Shown: positions 1 through 8,392 of the stretch, piece after piece
How the letters are laid out: each line of letters begins with the position of its first letter
How positions within the stretch are numbered: position 1 is the first letter of the stretch
Source: Zoogloeaceae bacterium
GTDB lineage: Bacteria > Pseudomonadota > Gammaproteobacteria > Burkholderiales > Rhodocyclaceae
Assembly (NCBI GenBank): GCA_031277315.1
Contig: JAITMP010000026.1
Span: 1 to 41,486 of the forward strand
Reading direction: 5' to 3'
Length of the DNA stretch: 41,486 nucleotides
The notes under the pieces: model-generated
What the model saw: the letters and a program-made list of their open reading frames with translations, nothing else
Database searches by the model: none
What the model was told of the DNA's origin: nothing
Translations under genes and position numbers: made by a program

Positions 1-4
1 CTGA

Positions 5-34
5 AAAGAAAAAACCCGCCTCGGGGGCGGGCGG
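5..34 (-). terminator. Hairpin with T-run, minus orientation
   Basis: Arms CCCGCC (15-20) and GGCGGG (26-31) form a GC hairpin. Read on the minus strand it is followed by a run of T (complement of the A-rich stretch 5-14), the layout of a rho-independent terminator. No minus-strand gene is visible immediately to its right, so its client is unknown; it may be left over from the mobile element. Confidence 0.4.
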
Positions 35-73
35 TGATCGTTTGGCGCGGTATTCGCTTCTTGGGGAAGCCTG

Positions 74-598
74 ATGGCAAATGGTCGTGGTAGCCCTAAA
101 AAGCGCAGTGTGGCGGTTACCGGCCCTTGGCAACCGTTTCCGCTGGACTTCTTGCGTAGCCGCTCCTGCGCGTCCCTATCCACGCACGGCGCAAAGTTGC
201 TGCTCGATTGCTTGGCCGCGTTGGGTACGAACGGCAGTGGAAACGGTGATTTTTGTCTTTCGCCCAGCGTGATGAAAAAACGCGGCTGGACTAGTAGGTC
301 GACATTACATGCTGCCGTTCAAGAACTGGTTGCCGCAAAGCTGCTTGTTCAGACGCGCCAAGGTTCGCGTCTGGATTGCAGCTTGTGGGCGCTGGCGCTG
401 TACCCGCTGGATTGCAACCTTAACAAGCTCGACGTGAAGCCCGGTAGCTATTCCAAAGACGGCTGGCGTCTGGCAACTGATAAGGCTGATATCCCCCCAA
501 CAGACGACATCCCGGCGACTTGGAAGCAGGTACGAAAATTAAAAACGGTGGCCCCGCCACGGGACGATACAGCCAAAAAACGTCCCGCCACGGGATGA
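74..598 (+). CDS. Small winged-helix-like protein of a mobile element
   Basis: 174 residues, ATG preceded by the ribosome-binding-like GGGGAAG. The middle (about 35-110) looks like a winged-helix DNA-binding fold: a helical stretch starting STHGAKLLLD, then a segment with MKKRGWTSRSTLHAAV resembling a recognition helix, and LLVQTRQGSRLD as a possible wing. It resembles small helix-turn-helix proteins seen in proteobacterial prophages and integrative elements, where a replication or regulatory role is suspected; no function is proven. Its C-terminus (APPRDD, KKRPATG) is encoded by two copies of a palindromic repeat that continues past the stop codon. Family recognition is from memory of similar sequences, and the DNA-binding role is inferred. 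Confidence 0.6.
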   Translation: MANGRGSPKKRSVAVTGPWQPFPLDFLRSRSCASLSTHGAKLLLDCLAALGTNGSGNGDFCLSPSVMKKRGWTSRSTLHAAVQELVAAKLLVQTRQGSRLDCSLWALALYPLDCNLNKLDVKPGSYSKDGWRLATDKADIPPTDDIPATWKQVRKLKTVAPPRDDTAKKRPATG

Positions 599-693
599 CA
601 TGCACCATCAAAACAGGCCCAAACACCACCTATCGTCCCACCACGGGACGAAACCCTCTGTTTTCGGACATCCAAACGTCCCGCCACGGGGTA
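550..693. repeat. Array of four near-palindromic 17-bp repeats
   Basis: The unit is CGTCCCGCCACGGGACG, two 7-bp arms around a 3-bp centre. Copies lie at about 550-566, 581-597, 634-650 (CGTCCCACCACGGGACG, arms intact) and 677-693, each with zero to three changes. Spacing is irregular (31, 53 and 43 bp). The first two copies are inside the 3' end of the small winged-helix gene and the other two follow it. Related copies (CGTACCGCCACGGGAC) sit inside the giant open frame at 6740 and 6761. They could be protein-binding sites, replication iterons or a mobile palindromic element. Confidence 0.75.
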
Positions 694-745
694 CCTTTCT
701 AGAGTAGCCATCTGTAGGGGTGATTTGGATGGGGAAACGAGTTGA

Positions 746-1072
746 AGAAATAGTGGCGGGGAGAAAATCTACGCCAGAAACGATGAAGCCCTCGTAAAGA
801 CGAGGGCTTCGGCGAGTGGCGGATACCGGGTTATTACCGTTGACCGTGAATCCACAAGCAGGACGAATATTATCACGCGCCAGCATCTTGTCAATCGGTA
901 TGGAGAGGAATTCTACCAATCCGCGCAGACCGAAACGCTGGAATTCAAGAAGTGGTTGAATAACGCGCCGCTTGTCCGCTGGCGGAATGCCGATCTGGAA
1001 TCTGCTGTCGAGACAAATTGCCAGAGAATCGCTAACCGAAATGCCGACCACGGCGGTGCAGAATTTCAATGA
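746..1072 (+). pseudogene. Start-less remnant of a polyvalent-protein segment
   Basis: This reading frame is open for 108 codons but has no ATG or other obvious start. It contains SAQTETLEFKKWLNN, a degraded form of the SAQTETPEFKRWFG-type motif that in phage and plasmid polyvalent proteins commonly precedes an ADP-ribosyltransferase-like domain. The motif fades after residue N-A-P-L-V and the frame ends at the TGA at 1070. The real coding signal continues in a different frame, that of the giant gene. The simplest reading is a deletion that joined two distant parts of a longer ancestral gene out of frame. Confidence 0.5.
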
Positions 1073-4000
1073 GTGGGCCGCGTTCGGAACCGACAAAACA
1101 TTTGAGCAATTTCTGTCAGAGCAACCCGCCGCCCAAGCGGACACCATAGCCACCACCGCCATTCAGACCCTCATGATGGTTGGGCTTGGCGGGGCTGTGC
1201 GGCGTTTTCAGCGTCGAGACGAACAAGCCAGCGCTGCCGAGAAAAACGCCGTTTTCCTCGAAAATCTCGACAAGCACTTTCAGGCTGACAAGCTCCTTGC
1301 GCGTGACCCGGAGACGTTCGAGCAGTTCATGGGTTTGGTGGCAGAGAGCGGCCCGGTACAGCACTTCTTCATTGACGCCAAAACCTTGCTGCAATCCGGC
1401 ATGGCCGAACAGGTCGCGTCTGTCTCTCCCTCTGTCGCTTCGCAGTTGCAGGAAGCCGTGCAGACGGGCGGGTTGATCTCCATACCCATTGAAGAATACG
1501 CCGCCCGTATAGCCCCCACAGAAGCCTCACGGGGGCTTATAGATCACTTGAGGATTGACCCTGAAGGGTACAGCCGTACCGAGTTAAAGGCTTGGCGTGA
1601 GAGTGATGAAGGCGCGGAGTTTGAGGCTGAAGTTGAACGAGCCTTGGCTGACAAGCAAGGGGATGATGCGTTCAAGGCCAGCCAGGACGTGGTGAAGGCT
1701 GCGATTCTTGATGAGATGAACTTGGTGGTTCAGTCTGATTTGGCCTTGAGGAAATTCACCCCGGCGAGGAATGAAACCTTTGCCACTCTGTTTTCCACCT
1801 ACTACGCGGTAAGGGCTGCGCAGACCGGAGAAACCCCTGAATCCTTGTACCAGAGGCGGAGGATCAATTTTGGGTTTGGGAGTGTGGGCGGGTTGAATCA
1901 GACCGAGATCAAGACATCCAAACACGGCTGGCATCCGAACAGAAAGGAAATCATAGCGGAGAGAGCATCGGATGAAATGTTGTCGCGTGGTGAAAGTGGG
2001 GATTTTTACATCACGCCTACCGGAAAAGCGATTGCTAATGGAATTGGAAAAAGTTTTCCGGGGACTCTTTCCGCAACGAAGGATGGGCGTTACCTGATTG
2101 AGTACCTAGCGCCGTGGAATCCGAATGAGCAAGTCAAAAGTTTTTGGGTGCTTGGCGACACGATAGACGAAACCATTGATCGGGCGAATAGCCGACTGAA
2201 TCGTTCTTACCAGAGTATCCGCAACGCCCGTACAGGAAAGATCGACAAGGCTTTTCGCAAAAGCCTTGAGGATGAGTTTGGCAAGGTATTTGATTACGAC
2301 ATCAGCAATGCCAGAGGTTCTTCATCGTTCTACATTACCCACAAGCCGAGCGGGATCAAGATTCGGGTGTCGGATCATGACCTGCCAAGCTACTACGAAA
2401 ACACGGCAGACCTTGATTTGCGCGAGGATGAGGATGTAGCGCAAGCATTGAGGAATGAGCTTGCGCAACGCGAGGCGGGCGGTCAGCAATATTTTCAGTC
2501 CAACACGTTATGGAAAACTGTCCGCAGCCGGGTACTGAAAACCCTGCGCGAGCGGTATCCGGTCGGAAATGAATCAAAGACGGTTCATGATGCGAACGGG
2601 AAGCCGGTCATTGTTTCCTATCGCGGGTTCAAACATGCACTGAACAGCGGCGTTCCGTCGCTGGAAGAAAGTGTGCTTGCGCTCCACATTGAGGAAGTAA
2701 TTGCCAAGGCAGCCGAAGGGGAAACGGTTGCCGATCACAGCGGGCGCGACGATCCAATATCAACAACGCACTATCACGCTGTTGTCACTATTGACGGCAG
2801 GCCATTCCGCGCTGATCTTGTGGTGAGAAATCATCATGACGGCTCACGGTACTACGATCACGCGGCAACGCAAATGGAAAGCCCCGCAGGGCTACCCAGT
2901 AGTGAAGTTCAATCGAAGACTGAAGGTTCACCGCGCTGGCCGTTTACGGGGCTGAGCCTCAGTGTATCAGAGGTGCTTCCGGCATACAACCAATCCGTCT
3001 GGCACGGAAGCCCGCATCGAGACATAGAGCAGCATGGCTTCAGGCTTGTCAATATCGGCACGGGAGAAGGGGCGCAGGCTTACGGCTGGGGGATTTACTT
3101 CGCTGGTGTTCGGGATGTGGCGGAGGGGTATCGCGTTCAGCTATCGCAGAGGATTGGAGAGGAGCCAACGGTTCGTGGCCGCAGCCTGAATTACTACTAC
3201 GAGGCGGCAGAGCGCGAGGGCGCGAGAGGAAGTCAGCTTGGTTACGACAAGGCGGCGCTGATGGAGCGACTGATGATGCACGAGTCGCCGGAGGCCGTTG
3301 TCGCTCATGGGCGCGATCCTGATAGCGCGATTGATCCACGGGCCGTGGATTGGTTCGAGAAAGAGATTGTTCCGCATTTCAAGGCGGGAGGCCAACTCTA
3401 CAGCGCCGAAATCCCCGACGATCACGAACTGCTGGATTGGGACAAGCCGCTAAGTGAGCAGCCGGAAGGTGTCAAAGCCAAGCTACCGGAGGGAATGGCC
3501 GACGATGACATGACTGGCGGGACATATTACAATGTCCTTGTACATACGCATAATTACAGCCATAAAGCTGCCAGCGAATACTTGAATAGTCTTGGTATCC
3601 CCGGTCTGCGCTATCTCGACGGACAGAGCAGAACAGGGGGAGAAGGTTCGCACAACTACGTGATTTGGGATGAATCACGCCTGAATCAGGATGTGAGGGC
3701 GTATTACCAGCGCCCGCAATCAGAAGAAGCCCGCCAGTTCGCCGACACAGAGAAAGCCTACGGCGGTCGGGAAGCCTTCGACAAGGCCAAGTCCAAAGGC
3801 AAAACGAAGCTGAATTACCGCCAGTGGATTCAGGTGCGGATGCAGAATTTCAGGAATTGGTTTGGGGATTGGGAGGCATTGCGTGACCTTGCCTTCACCA
3901 GTTTTTCCATGTCCAAAGCGGACGCGGGAACGGAGCTTGCCAAGCTCAATGGCCGCGACTTGGTGAATCTTGAGCAGGGGATTACCGCGCAGGTCAATGT

Positions 4001-7000
4001 TAATCAAGCCAACAAGCTAGTCAGCAATGATGCTGTGGCAAAGAGCATGGCGAACGGCTTTACCCGTGAGCAGCATTACGCCGTTGCTTCACAGATTGAA
4101 AGTCTGTGGAAACACGCATCACAGATTTATGAAGGGCCGGACGCTGGCGGTAACAAGGATATTCGGATACGCCGATTTGCCACGCCGTTTGTGTTCAATG
4201 GAGAGACGCGCTTTGCTACGTTGCTGGCGAAGGAGACGACAGAGCACGGGCGGCGCGTCTATACGGTGGAGCTACATGAAATAGAAACGCTCCAAGGTAT
4301 GTTAGAAGCACTCGCCAATCAACAAGCTGTTGGTGGCGGGATACCTCCCACTCGGAGCGTTGAAGAAACAATACGCCAACTGTCCGAGAAGGTCAATCCT
4401 GATTCCGTCTCCAAAGTCATCGACCCGGAGACTGGTGAGCCGATGGTGATGTATCACGGGACGGGGGCGGATTTTAATATTTTCAAGGCGGGTTATACCG
4501 GCCTCATGTTTGCTTCGCCAAGCGCGTATCAGGCTACGGAGTTTGCGCGAAATGCGGCGTTTAATTTGTACAGGCAGCAATACATACAGCAGCATCCAAA
4601 TGCTACAGATAGAGAGATTATTGCTCTATCGAACACCTACATAGATGAGCATGGCGGCACTGGTCCGGGCGCTAATGTCATGCCGGTCTTTGTGAGTGCG
4701 CGCAATCCATTTGATGCCTCTGGTATGAAGTGGGATGATGCGGAGCACCCCAACCATATCGCTGACGTAAAAGCCAAGGGGCATGACGCCTTATGGATCA
4801 GGGAGCATGAGAGCAATACGCACGCGAATATTGCTGTTGTTTCTCCCACCCAAATCAAATCCGCCATCGGCAACACAGGGGCGTTTGATCCGGCAAACCC
4901 GGACATCCTGCGCCAAAACCCCAACGACCCCCTCGGCGCATTCAACCCAGACACCCTTACCGTGTCCCTGCTGAAAGGGGCGAATCTCTCCACCTTTCTG
5001 CACGAAGCCGGGCATTTCTTTCTGGAAATGGACATCCGGCTGGCCGGGGAAATTCAATCCAAGCCGGAGAGTGAAAGAACGGAGGGAGAGAAGCAAATCC
5101 TTTCCGACCTTTCCTCCTTGTTCAACTGGTTCGGCATTCAGGGGGATTTGTCTTCCCAAATGGCGCAGTGGGCGAACATGGGGCTTGAGGAAAAGCGTTC
5201 CTACCATGAGCGGATGGCCGAATCCTTTGAGCGTTATCTGTTCTCCGGTCAGGCCCCAAGTATTGAGCTACAGCCCTATTTCCAGAAGTTCCGCGCCTTT
5301 CTGCTCAAGGTCTATACCTCGCTCAAGAACTTTCTCGACGGCCACCCGGAAGCGGGAAAACTGAACAAGGAAGTGCGGGCGGTGTTCGACCGCATGCTGG
5401 CGACCAACGAACAGATTCAGTTGGCGCAGCAGGCCCGAAGCATGCGCCCCTTCTTCTCTACGGCAGAGAAAGCCGGAATGACGGTGGAAGAGTTCTCTGC
5501 TTACCAAAGGCTTGACCCGGACGCTTCCAACACCGCCATTCAGGAATTGCAGGCTCGGGCCTTGCGGGATGCTTTAAGGACAAGGAACGCCCACAGCCGG
5601 GCCATGAAAGCCCTGACAAGGGAAGCCCAAGTCATGCGGGATGAGCTTGAAATCGACGCCCGCCGTGAAGTGATGAGCCAGCCCATTTACCGGGCTTGGC
5701 AATTCCTGACCGCAAAGCTCACGCCGGACGACAAGATTACATCGCCCAAGACATCCGTCTCGAAGGCGGTGGATGAAACCCGTGACTCCCTCTTTACCGC
5801 GATTGCCAAGCTTGGGGGTTTGAGCCGAGATGCTGTGCAATCGGAATGGGGGCTTGATCCGGCAGAGAAAATCGAGCCGCCAATCCGCGGCAAGCATGTT
5901 CTTCCACCAAAAGGGGGAAGGTCGATTGACGGCATGGCTGAAGCCTTGAGTCAGTACGGCTACCTTCCCTTGGATGAGGGCGGCAAATGGAACATCCGCG
6001 ACCTTGAGACGGCCTTCTTCGATGAACTGAGGGGGAACCCGCAGTATTCAGAGGCTCACGATTACGACGCGGATCAGCCATCGAGGGCCGGGGATCAGGT
6101 GGCGAATCCTGAAGGCTTGGGCGCGGGCAGGCTGGATTTGGGCGCGCTGGAGGAGATGTACGGGGCAGCCAATCCCGAAGACTTCATTCCCGCCCCGGAT
6201 GGATCGCTGGACTTTGGGGAGATCACCCAAGAACAAGCGTCGGTAATGAAGCGGCAGGCCGGGAAGATACGGCTGCGCCAAGGAGACGAGGCTTGGGGGC
6301 TGGTGCATATACAGCAGCGCCACGGCGAGCAAATCAGGCGCTTGGGCTTTAACTCTGTGGAAGAGTTTGTCTCCACTGTTGCCAGCGGCTTTACCGCCAT
6401 CTACCAGCGTAGCGGCGGTTCAATGGATGTCGTTTTGGAGACGGGGCGTACCGGACAACGGCTGGTGGTGAAGTTGGAGCCTTCGCCGGATGGGGATTTT
6501 TACGACGTTAAGACTGCATCCCCGATTCGACCAGATCAGTTCAAGAATCAGAAACCGCTTTGGGAGCGCACCGGGACCAGCACGCCAACCGAACTAGCCG
6601 GTTCCCCTTCTCCCTGGGGCCAAAGCGATGACCCCACTATACCCAACAGCCAAGGGGAAGGCAACCCGCTATCCCCCGCGCCGCAAACCGTGTCTGAACC
6701 GGGCATTGGGTCGAATAGCGAATCACTTCCGCCTGCTAACGTACCGCCACGGGACAACCTCGTACCGCCACGGGACAACCCGCTATCCCCCCCGGGGTAT
6801 CCCCCGGCTCCCCCCTCGATGGGGGAAGGCGTGGATCAGCACCTACGCGTAGGTGCTGACGCCTACGCGTACAGGCTAGGCAGTACGGCCCACCTTGTTT
6901 CCACCATGAGAAACCGGGGCATGACGGCCAAAACCGGCCTTCACCCCGACTTGGTGGCCGAGTTGTTCGGCTTCTCATCCGGTGATGAACTGGTGCGCAA

Positions 7001-7682
7001 GATTGCCGATGCGGAAGACCCGCAAGCCGCGATTGATGCGCTGGTGGATCAAAGGATGCTGGAACAGCACGGCGAACTGGCGACCCCGGAAGCGATAGAA
7101 CGGGAAGCCGACAAAGCCATCCACAACGACGTTCGCGCCCGTTTTCTGGCTGCTGAAGCGAATGCCCTAGCCAAGGCCGTTGGGGGACGCAGATTGCTTC
7201 TGGACGCGGCCAAACAGTACGCACGGGAGTTAATTGGCAGAACCAAGGTGAGGAACCTTCGCCCAGCCCAATTCACCAGCGCAGAGACAAGAGCGGGAAG
7301 GATGGCGGAAAAGGCATTCAAGGCCGGAGATACAGCGACGGCGGCAGCGGAAAAGCGGAATCAGGTCATTCAACACGTCGCCGCCAAAGCAGCCTATGAA
7401 GCGCAGGGTGAGGTGGATACAGGGCTGCGGTATCTGCGGCGCTTCAACCGGGACAAATATCCGGGCATTGATGGCGGGGCACATGAGCAGATTCTTGGTC
7501 TGCTGTCACGGTTTGGATTGTCGAATCGGCAAGCGGCGGGGAAACCTGCGCTGCAAAAATGGATTGACGATCAGCTTGAAGCGGGAAGGGAAATCGACTT
7601 GTCGCCGGAAATGCTGGACGAGACTTTCAGCCTGCCGCAGCGCGGGCGAAAGCGCGGGCGATGCGGCCCAAGGTACGAATGA
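972..7682 (+). CDS. Giant polyvalent phage/plasmid-type protein, truncated at both ends
   Basis: 2,236 codons from a TTG, the first possible start after an in-frame stop at 957; the true N-terminus is probably lost. Recognisable parts, with rough residues: helical N-terminus (1-250); an LPD3-like region ending in a LVVRNHHDGSRYYDH motif (530-640); an ADP-ribosyltransferase-like domain starting VWHGSPH with GEGAQAYGWGIYFA (676-870); the LNYRQWIQVR/FRNWFGDWE linker (922-968); a second ART-like domain with MVMYHGTGADF (1146-1310); a metallopeptidase-like HEAGH (His1344, Glu1345, His1348); a barnase-like domain with GLVHIQQRHGEQI (1756-1865); a Pro-rich linker made by in-frame repeats (1923-1965); a helical C-terminus. 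Such proteins are thought to be injected or transferred with phage or conjugative DNA. The end after LDETFSLP is replaced by sequence shared with a neighbouring antitoxin remnant, so the C-terminus is also cut. GC is visibly lower than in the core genes. Confidence 0.7.
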   Translation: MSAGGMPIWNLLSRQIARESLTEMPTTAVQNFNEWAAFGTDKTFEQFLSEQPAAQADTIATTAIQTLMMVGLGGAVRRFQRRDEQASAAEKNAVFLENLDKHFQADKLLARDPETFEQFMGLVAESGPVQHFFIDAKTLLQSGMAEQVASVSPSVASQLQEAVQTGGLISIPIEEYAARIAPTEASRGLIDHLRIDPEGYSRTELKAWRESDEGAEFEAEVERALADKQGDDAFKASQDVVKAAILDEMNLVVQSDLALRKFTPARNETFATLFSTYYAVRAAQTGETPESLYQRRRINFGFGSVGGLNQTEIKTSKHGWHPNRKEIIAERASDEMLSRGESGDFYITPTGKAIANGIGKSFPGTLSATKDGRYLIEYLAPWNPNEQVKSFWVLGDTIDETIDRANSRLNRSYQSIRNARTGKIDKAFRKSLEDEFGKVFDYDISNARGSSSFYITHKPSGIKIRVSDHDLPSYYENTADLDLREDEDVAQALRNELAQREAGGQQYFQSNTLWKTVRSRVLKTLRERYPVGNESKTVHDANGKPVIVSYRGFKHALNSGVPSLEESVLALHIEEVIAKAAEGETVADHSGRDDPISTTHYHAVVTIDGRPFRADLVVRNHHDGSRYYDHAATQMESPAGLPSSEVQSKTEGSPRWPFTGLSLSVSEVLPAYNQSVWHGSPHRDIEQHGFRLVNIGTGEGAQAYGWGIYFAGVRDVAEGYRVQLSQRIGEEPTVRGRSLNYYYEAAEREGARGSQLGYDKAALMERLMMHESPEAVVAHGRDPDSAIDPRAVDWFEKEIVPHFKAGGQLYSAEIPDDHELLDWDKPLSEQPEGVKAKLPEGMADDDMTGGTYYNVLVHTHNYSHKAASEYLNSLGIPGLRYLDGQSRTGGEGSHNYVIWDESRLNQDVRAYYQRPQSEEARQFADTEKAYGGREAFDKAKSKGKTKLNYRQWIQVRMQNFRNWFGDWEALRDLAFTSFSMSKADAGTELAKLNGRDLVNLEQGITAQVNVNQANKLVSNDAVAKSMANGFTREQHYAVASQIESLWKHASQIYEGPDAGGNKDIRIRRFATPFVFNGETRFATLLAKETTEHGRRVYTVELHEIETLQGMLEALANQQAVGGGIPPTRSVEETIRQLSEKVNPDSVSKVIDPETGEPMVMYHGTGADFNIFKAGYTGLMFASPSAYQATEFARNAAFNLYRQQYIQQHPNATDREIIALSNTYIDEHGGTGPGANVMPVFVSARNPFDASGMKWDDAEHPNHIADVKAKGHDALWIREHESNTHANIAVVSPTQIKSAIGNTGAFDPANPDILRQNPNDPLGAFNPDTLTVSLLKGANLSTFLHEAGHFFLEMDIRLAGEIQSKPESERTEGEKQILSDLSSLFNWFGIQGDLSSQMAQWANMGLEEKRSYHERMAESFERYLFSGQAPSIELQPYFQKFRAFLLKVYTSLKNFLDGHPEAGKLNKEVRAVFDRMLATNEQIQLAQQARSMRPFFSTAEKAGMTVEEFSAYQRLDPDASNTAIQELQARALRDALRTRNAHSRAMKALTREAQVMRDELEIDARREVMSQPIYRAWQFLTAKLTPDDKITSPKTSVSKAVDETRDSLFTAIAKLGGLSRDAVQSEWGLDPAEKIEPPIRGKHVLPPKGGRSIDGMAEALSQYGYLPLDEGGKWNIRDLETAFFDELRGNPQYSEAHDYDADQPSRAGDQVANPEGLGAGRLDLGALEEMYGAANPEDFIPAPDGSLDFGEITQEQASVMKRQAGKIRLRQGDEAWGLVHIQQRHGEQIRRLGFNSVEEFVSTVASGFTAIYQRSGGSMDVVLETGRTGQRLVVKLEPSPDGDFYDVKTASPIRPDQFKNQKPLWERTGTSTPTELAGSPSPWGQSDDPTIPNSQGEGNPLSPAPQTVSEPGIGSNSESLPPANVPPRDNLVPPRDNPLSPPGYPPAPPSMGEGVDQHLRVGADAYAYRLGSTAHLVSTMRNRGMTAKTGLHPDLVAELFGFSSGDELVRKIADAEDPQAAIDALVDQRMLEQHGELATPEAIEREADKAIHNDVRARFLAAEANALAKAVGGRRLLLDAAKQYARELIGRTKVRNLRPAQFTSAETRAGRMAEKAFKAGDTATAAAEKRNQVIQHVAAKAAYEAQGEVDTGLRYLRRFNRDKYPGIDGGAHEQILGLLSRFGLSNRQAAGKPALQKWIDDQLEAGREIDLSPEMLDETFSLPQRGRKRGRCGPRYE
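6740..6779. repeat. Two in-frame copies of the GC palindrome
   Basis: CGTACCGCCACGGGACAAC occurs at 6740-6758 and again at 6761-6779, a 21-bp period that keeps frame and adds the peptide VPPRDNL/VPPRDNP. The core matches the 550-693 array apart from one arm position. A C/G-rich stretch with further runs follows at 6781-6830. Confidence 0.75.
6836..6859. repeat. 24-bp perfect palindrome inside the giant gene
   Basis: The segment 6836-6859 is a perfect uninterrupted palindrome centred on ACGCGT, with CACCTACGCGTAGGTG as its core. A partial second copy, CCTACGCGTACAGG, follows at 6862-6875. Both lie in the low-complexity linker just before the C-terminal helical domain. Confidence 0.8.
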
Positions 7683-7788
7683 TTTTATCGCTGTCACTAT
7701 CTTCGAGAACTTGCGAAAAATATTCCTGAATCACTTTTTCGTTGTCGAGGGGGTTGGCGATGTCGTAGGGAATCGTTTTGAGTGCCAT
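7627..7788 (-). pseudogene. Truncated HigA-like antitoxin
   Basis: From the ATG at 7788 the product begins MALKTIPYDIANPLDNEKVI, matching the start of the addiction-module antidote proteins (about 95-100 residues, HigA-like) that pair with RelE/ParE-type toxins. After IIRTLGRIARA the sequence departs from the family and stops at 53 residues, so the helix-turn-helix is missing. The break falls where the giant plus-strand gene also loses its expected end, marking a recombination junction near 7630-7650. It starts 2 nt after the stop codon of the upstream XRE antitoxin, so it would be co-transcribed. Confidence 0.65.
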
Positions 7789-7790
7789 GA

Positions 7791-8072
7791 TTAGTGCGCC
7801 AGTTCGCGCAATATTTCCGGGTGACGGACGGCGACATTCAGCAGGGTTTGCGCCGCGCCTGATGGCTGTCGCCGACCTTGCTCCCATTCTTGCAAGGTGC
7901 GCACAGACACGCCCATGAGCTCGGCAAATTGCGCTTGGGACAAGCCGGATGCCGCGCGAGCCGACGCCACGGGCGTATGCACCACCGTACCCTTGCCCGC
8001 CTTCATCTGCTTGACCGAGGCCAGCAGTTTGTTACCAAGTTCTTCCCCGGTCATGAATTCACGTTTTGCCAT
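7791..8072 (-). CDS. XRE-family antitoxin (HigA/NadS-like)
   Basis: 93 residues. The N-terminus (EFMTGEELGNKLLASVKQMKAG) is the usual toxin-binding part of this antitoxin group. Residues about 42-80 form a Cro/C1-type helix-turn-helix (ASGLSQAQFAELMGVSVRTL then EWEQGRRQPSGAAQTLL). It should neutralise the toxin encoded just upstream and bind the operon promoter. The start overlaps the end of the toxin gene by 14 bp, giving the toxin-first order typical of HigBA modules. It appears intact. Confidence 0.85.
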   Translation of the reverse strand: MAKREFMTGEELGNKLLASVKQMKAGKGTVVHTPVASARAASGLSQAQFAELMGVSVRTLQEWEQGRRQPSGAAQTLLNVAVRHPEILRELAH

Positions 8073-8379
8073 TTTCCAGTTCCTCCTTGATCGCTTTCAG
8101 GATATGCGCAGGGATGTTGCCGCGTATCGCTTTGGCATAGATCACCAGCAGGTAGATCACGCCACAGTTGAGCCGGTTGTAGTAGATCACCCGCACACCG
8201 CCGCGTTTTCCCGTGCCTTTGCGCGTCCAGCGCACCTTGCGGCAGCCGCCAGAGCCGGGGATCACGTCACCCGCTTCCGGGTTTTGTGCCAGCCAAACGC
8301 AAAACTCTCCGCGCTCATCTTCCCACCAAATGTCCTTCGCGTCGGCGCTGAACAATGGAGTTTCGATGATCGTGTACAT
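8059..8379 (-). CDS. RelE/HigB-type mRNA interferase toxin
   Basis: 106 residues from the ATG giving MYTIIETPLFSADAKDIW; a second ATG 9 nt upstream (8388) is possible. The pattern WEDERGEFCVWLAQNPEAGD, then GGCRKVRWTRKGTGKRGGVR and VIYYNRL, then VIYLLVIYAKA, is that of the HigB/RelE-like toxins paired with XRE antitoxins. Members of this superfamily cut mRNA, often on the ribosome. The basic Arg/Lys patch in RKVRWTRKGTGKRGG is present, and no damage is seen. Downstream overlap with the antitoxin suggests translational coupling. A TATAAT box lies 7 nt before the chosen start, so the message may be almost leaderless. Confidence 0.85.
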   Translation of the reverse strand: MYTIIETPLFSADAKDIWWEDERGEFCVWLAQNPEAGDVIPGSGGCRKVRWTRKGTGKRGGVRVIYYNRLNCGVIYLLVIYAKAIRGNIPAHILKAIKEELENGKT

Positions 8380-8386
8380 GGGCAGC

Positions 8387-8392
8387 ATTATA
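8387..8392 (-). promoter_or_regulatory. -10 box of the toxin-antitoxin operon
   Basis: The complement of 8387-8392 reads TATAAT, a perfect -10 element. No good -35 is seen at 16-18 bp. The expected transcription start, about 7 nt downstream, coincides with the A of the toxin ATG at 8379. Confidence 0.5.

Noticed and set aside
550-693. CRISPR array
   Set aside because: Repeats are only 17 bp, palindromic throughout, irregularly spaced, partly coding, and no cas genes are present.
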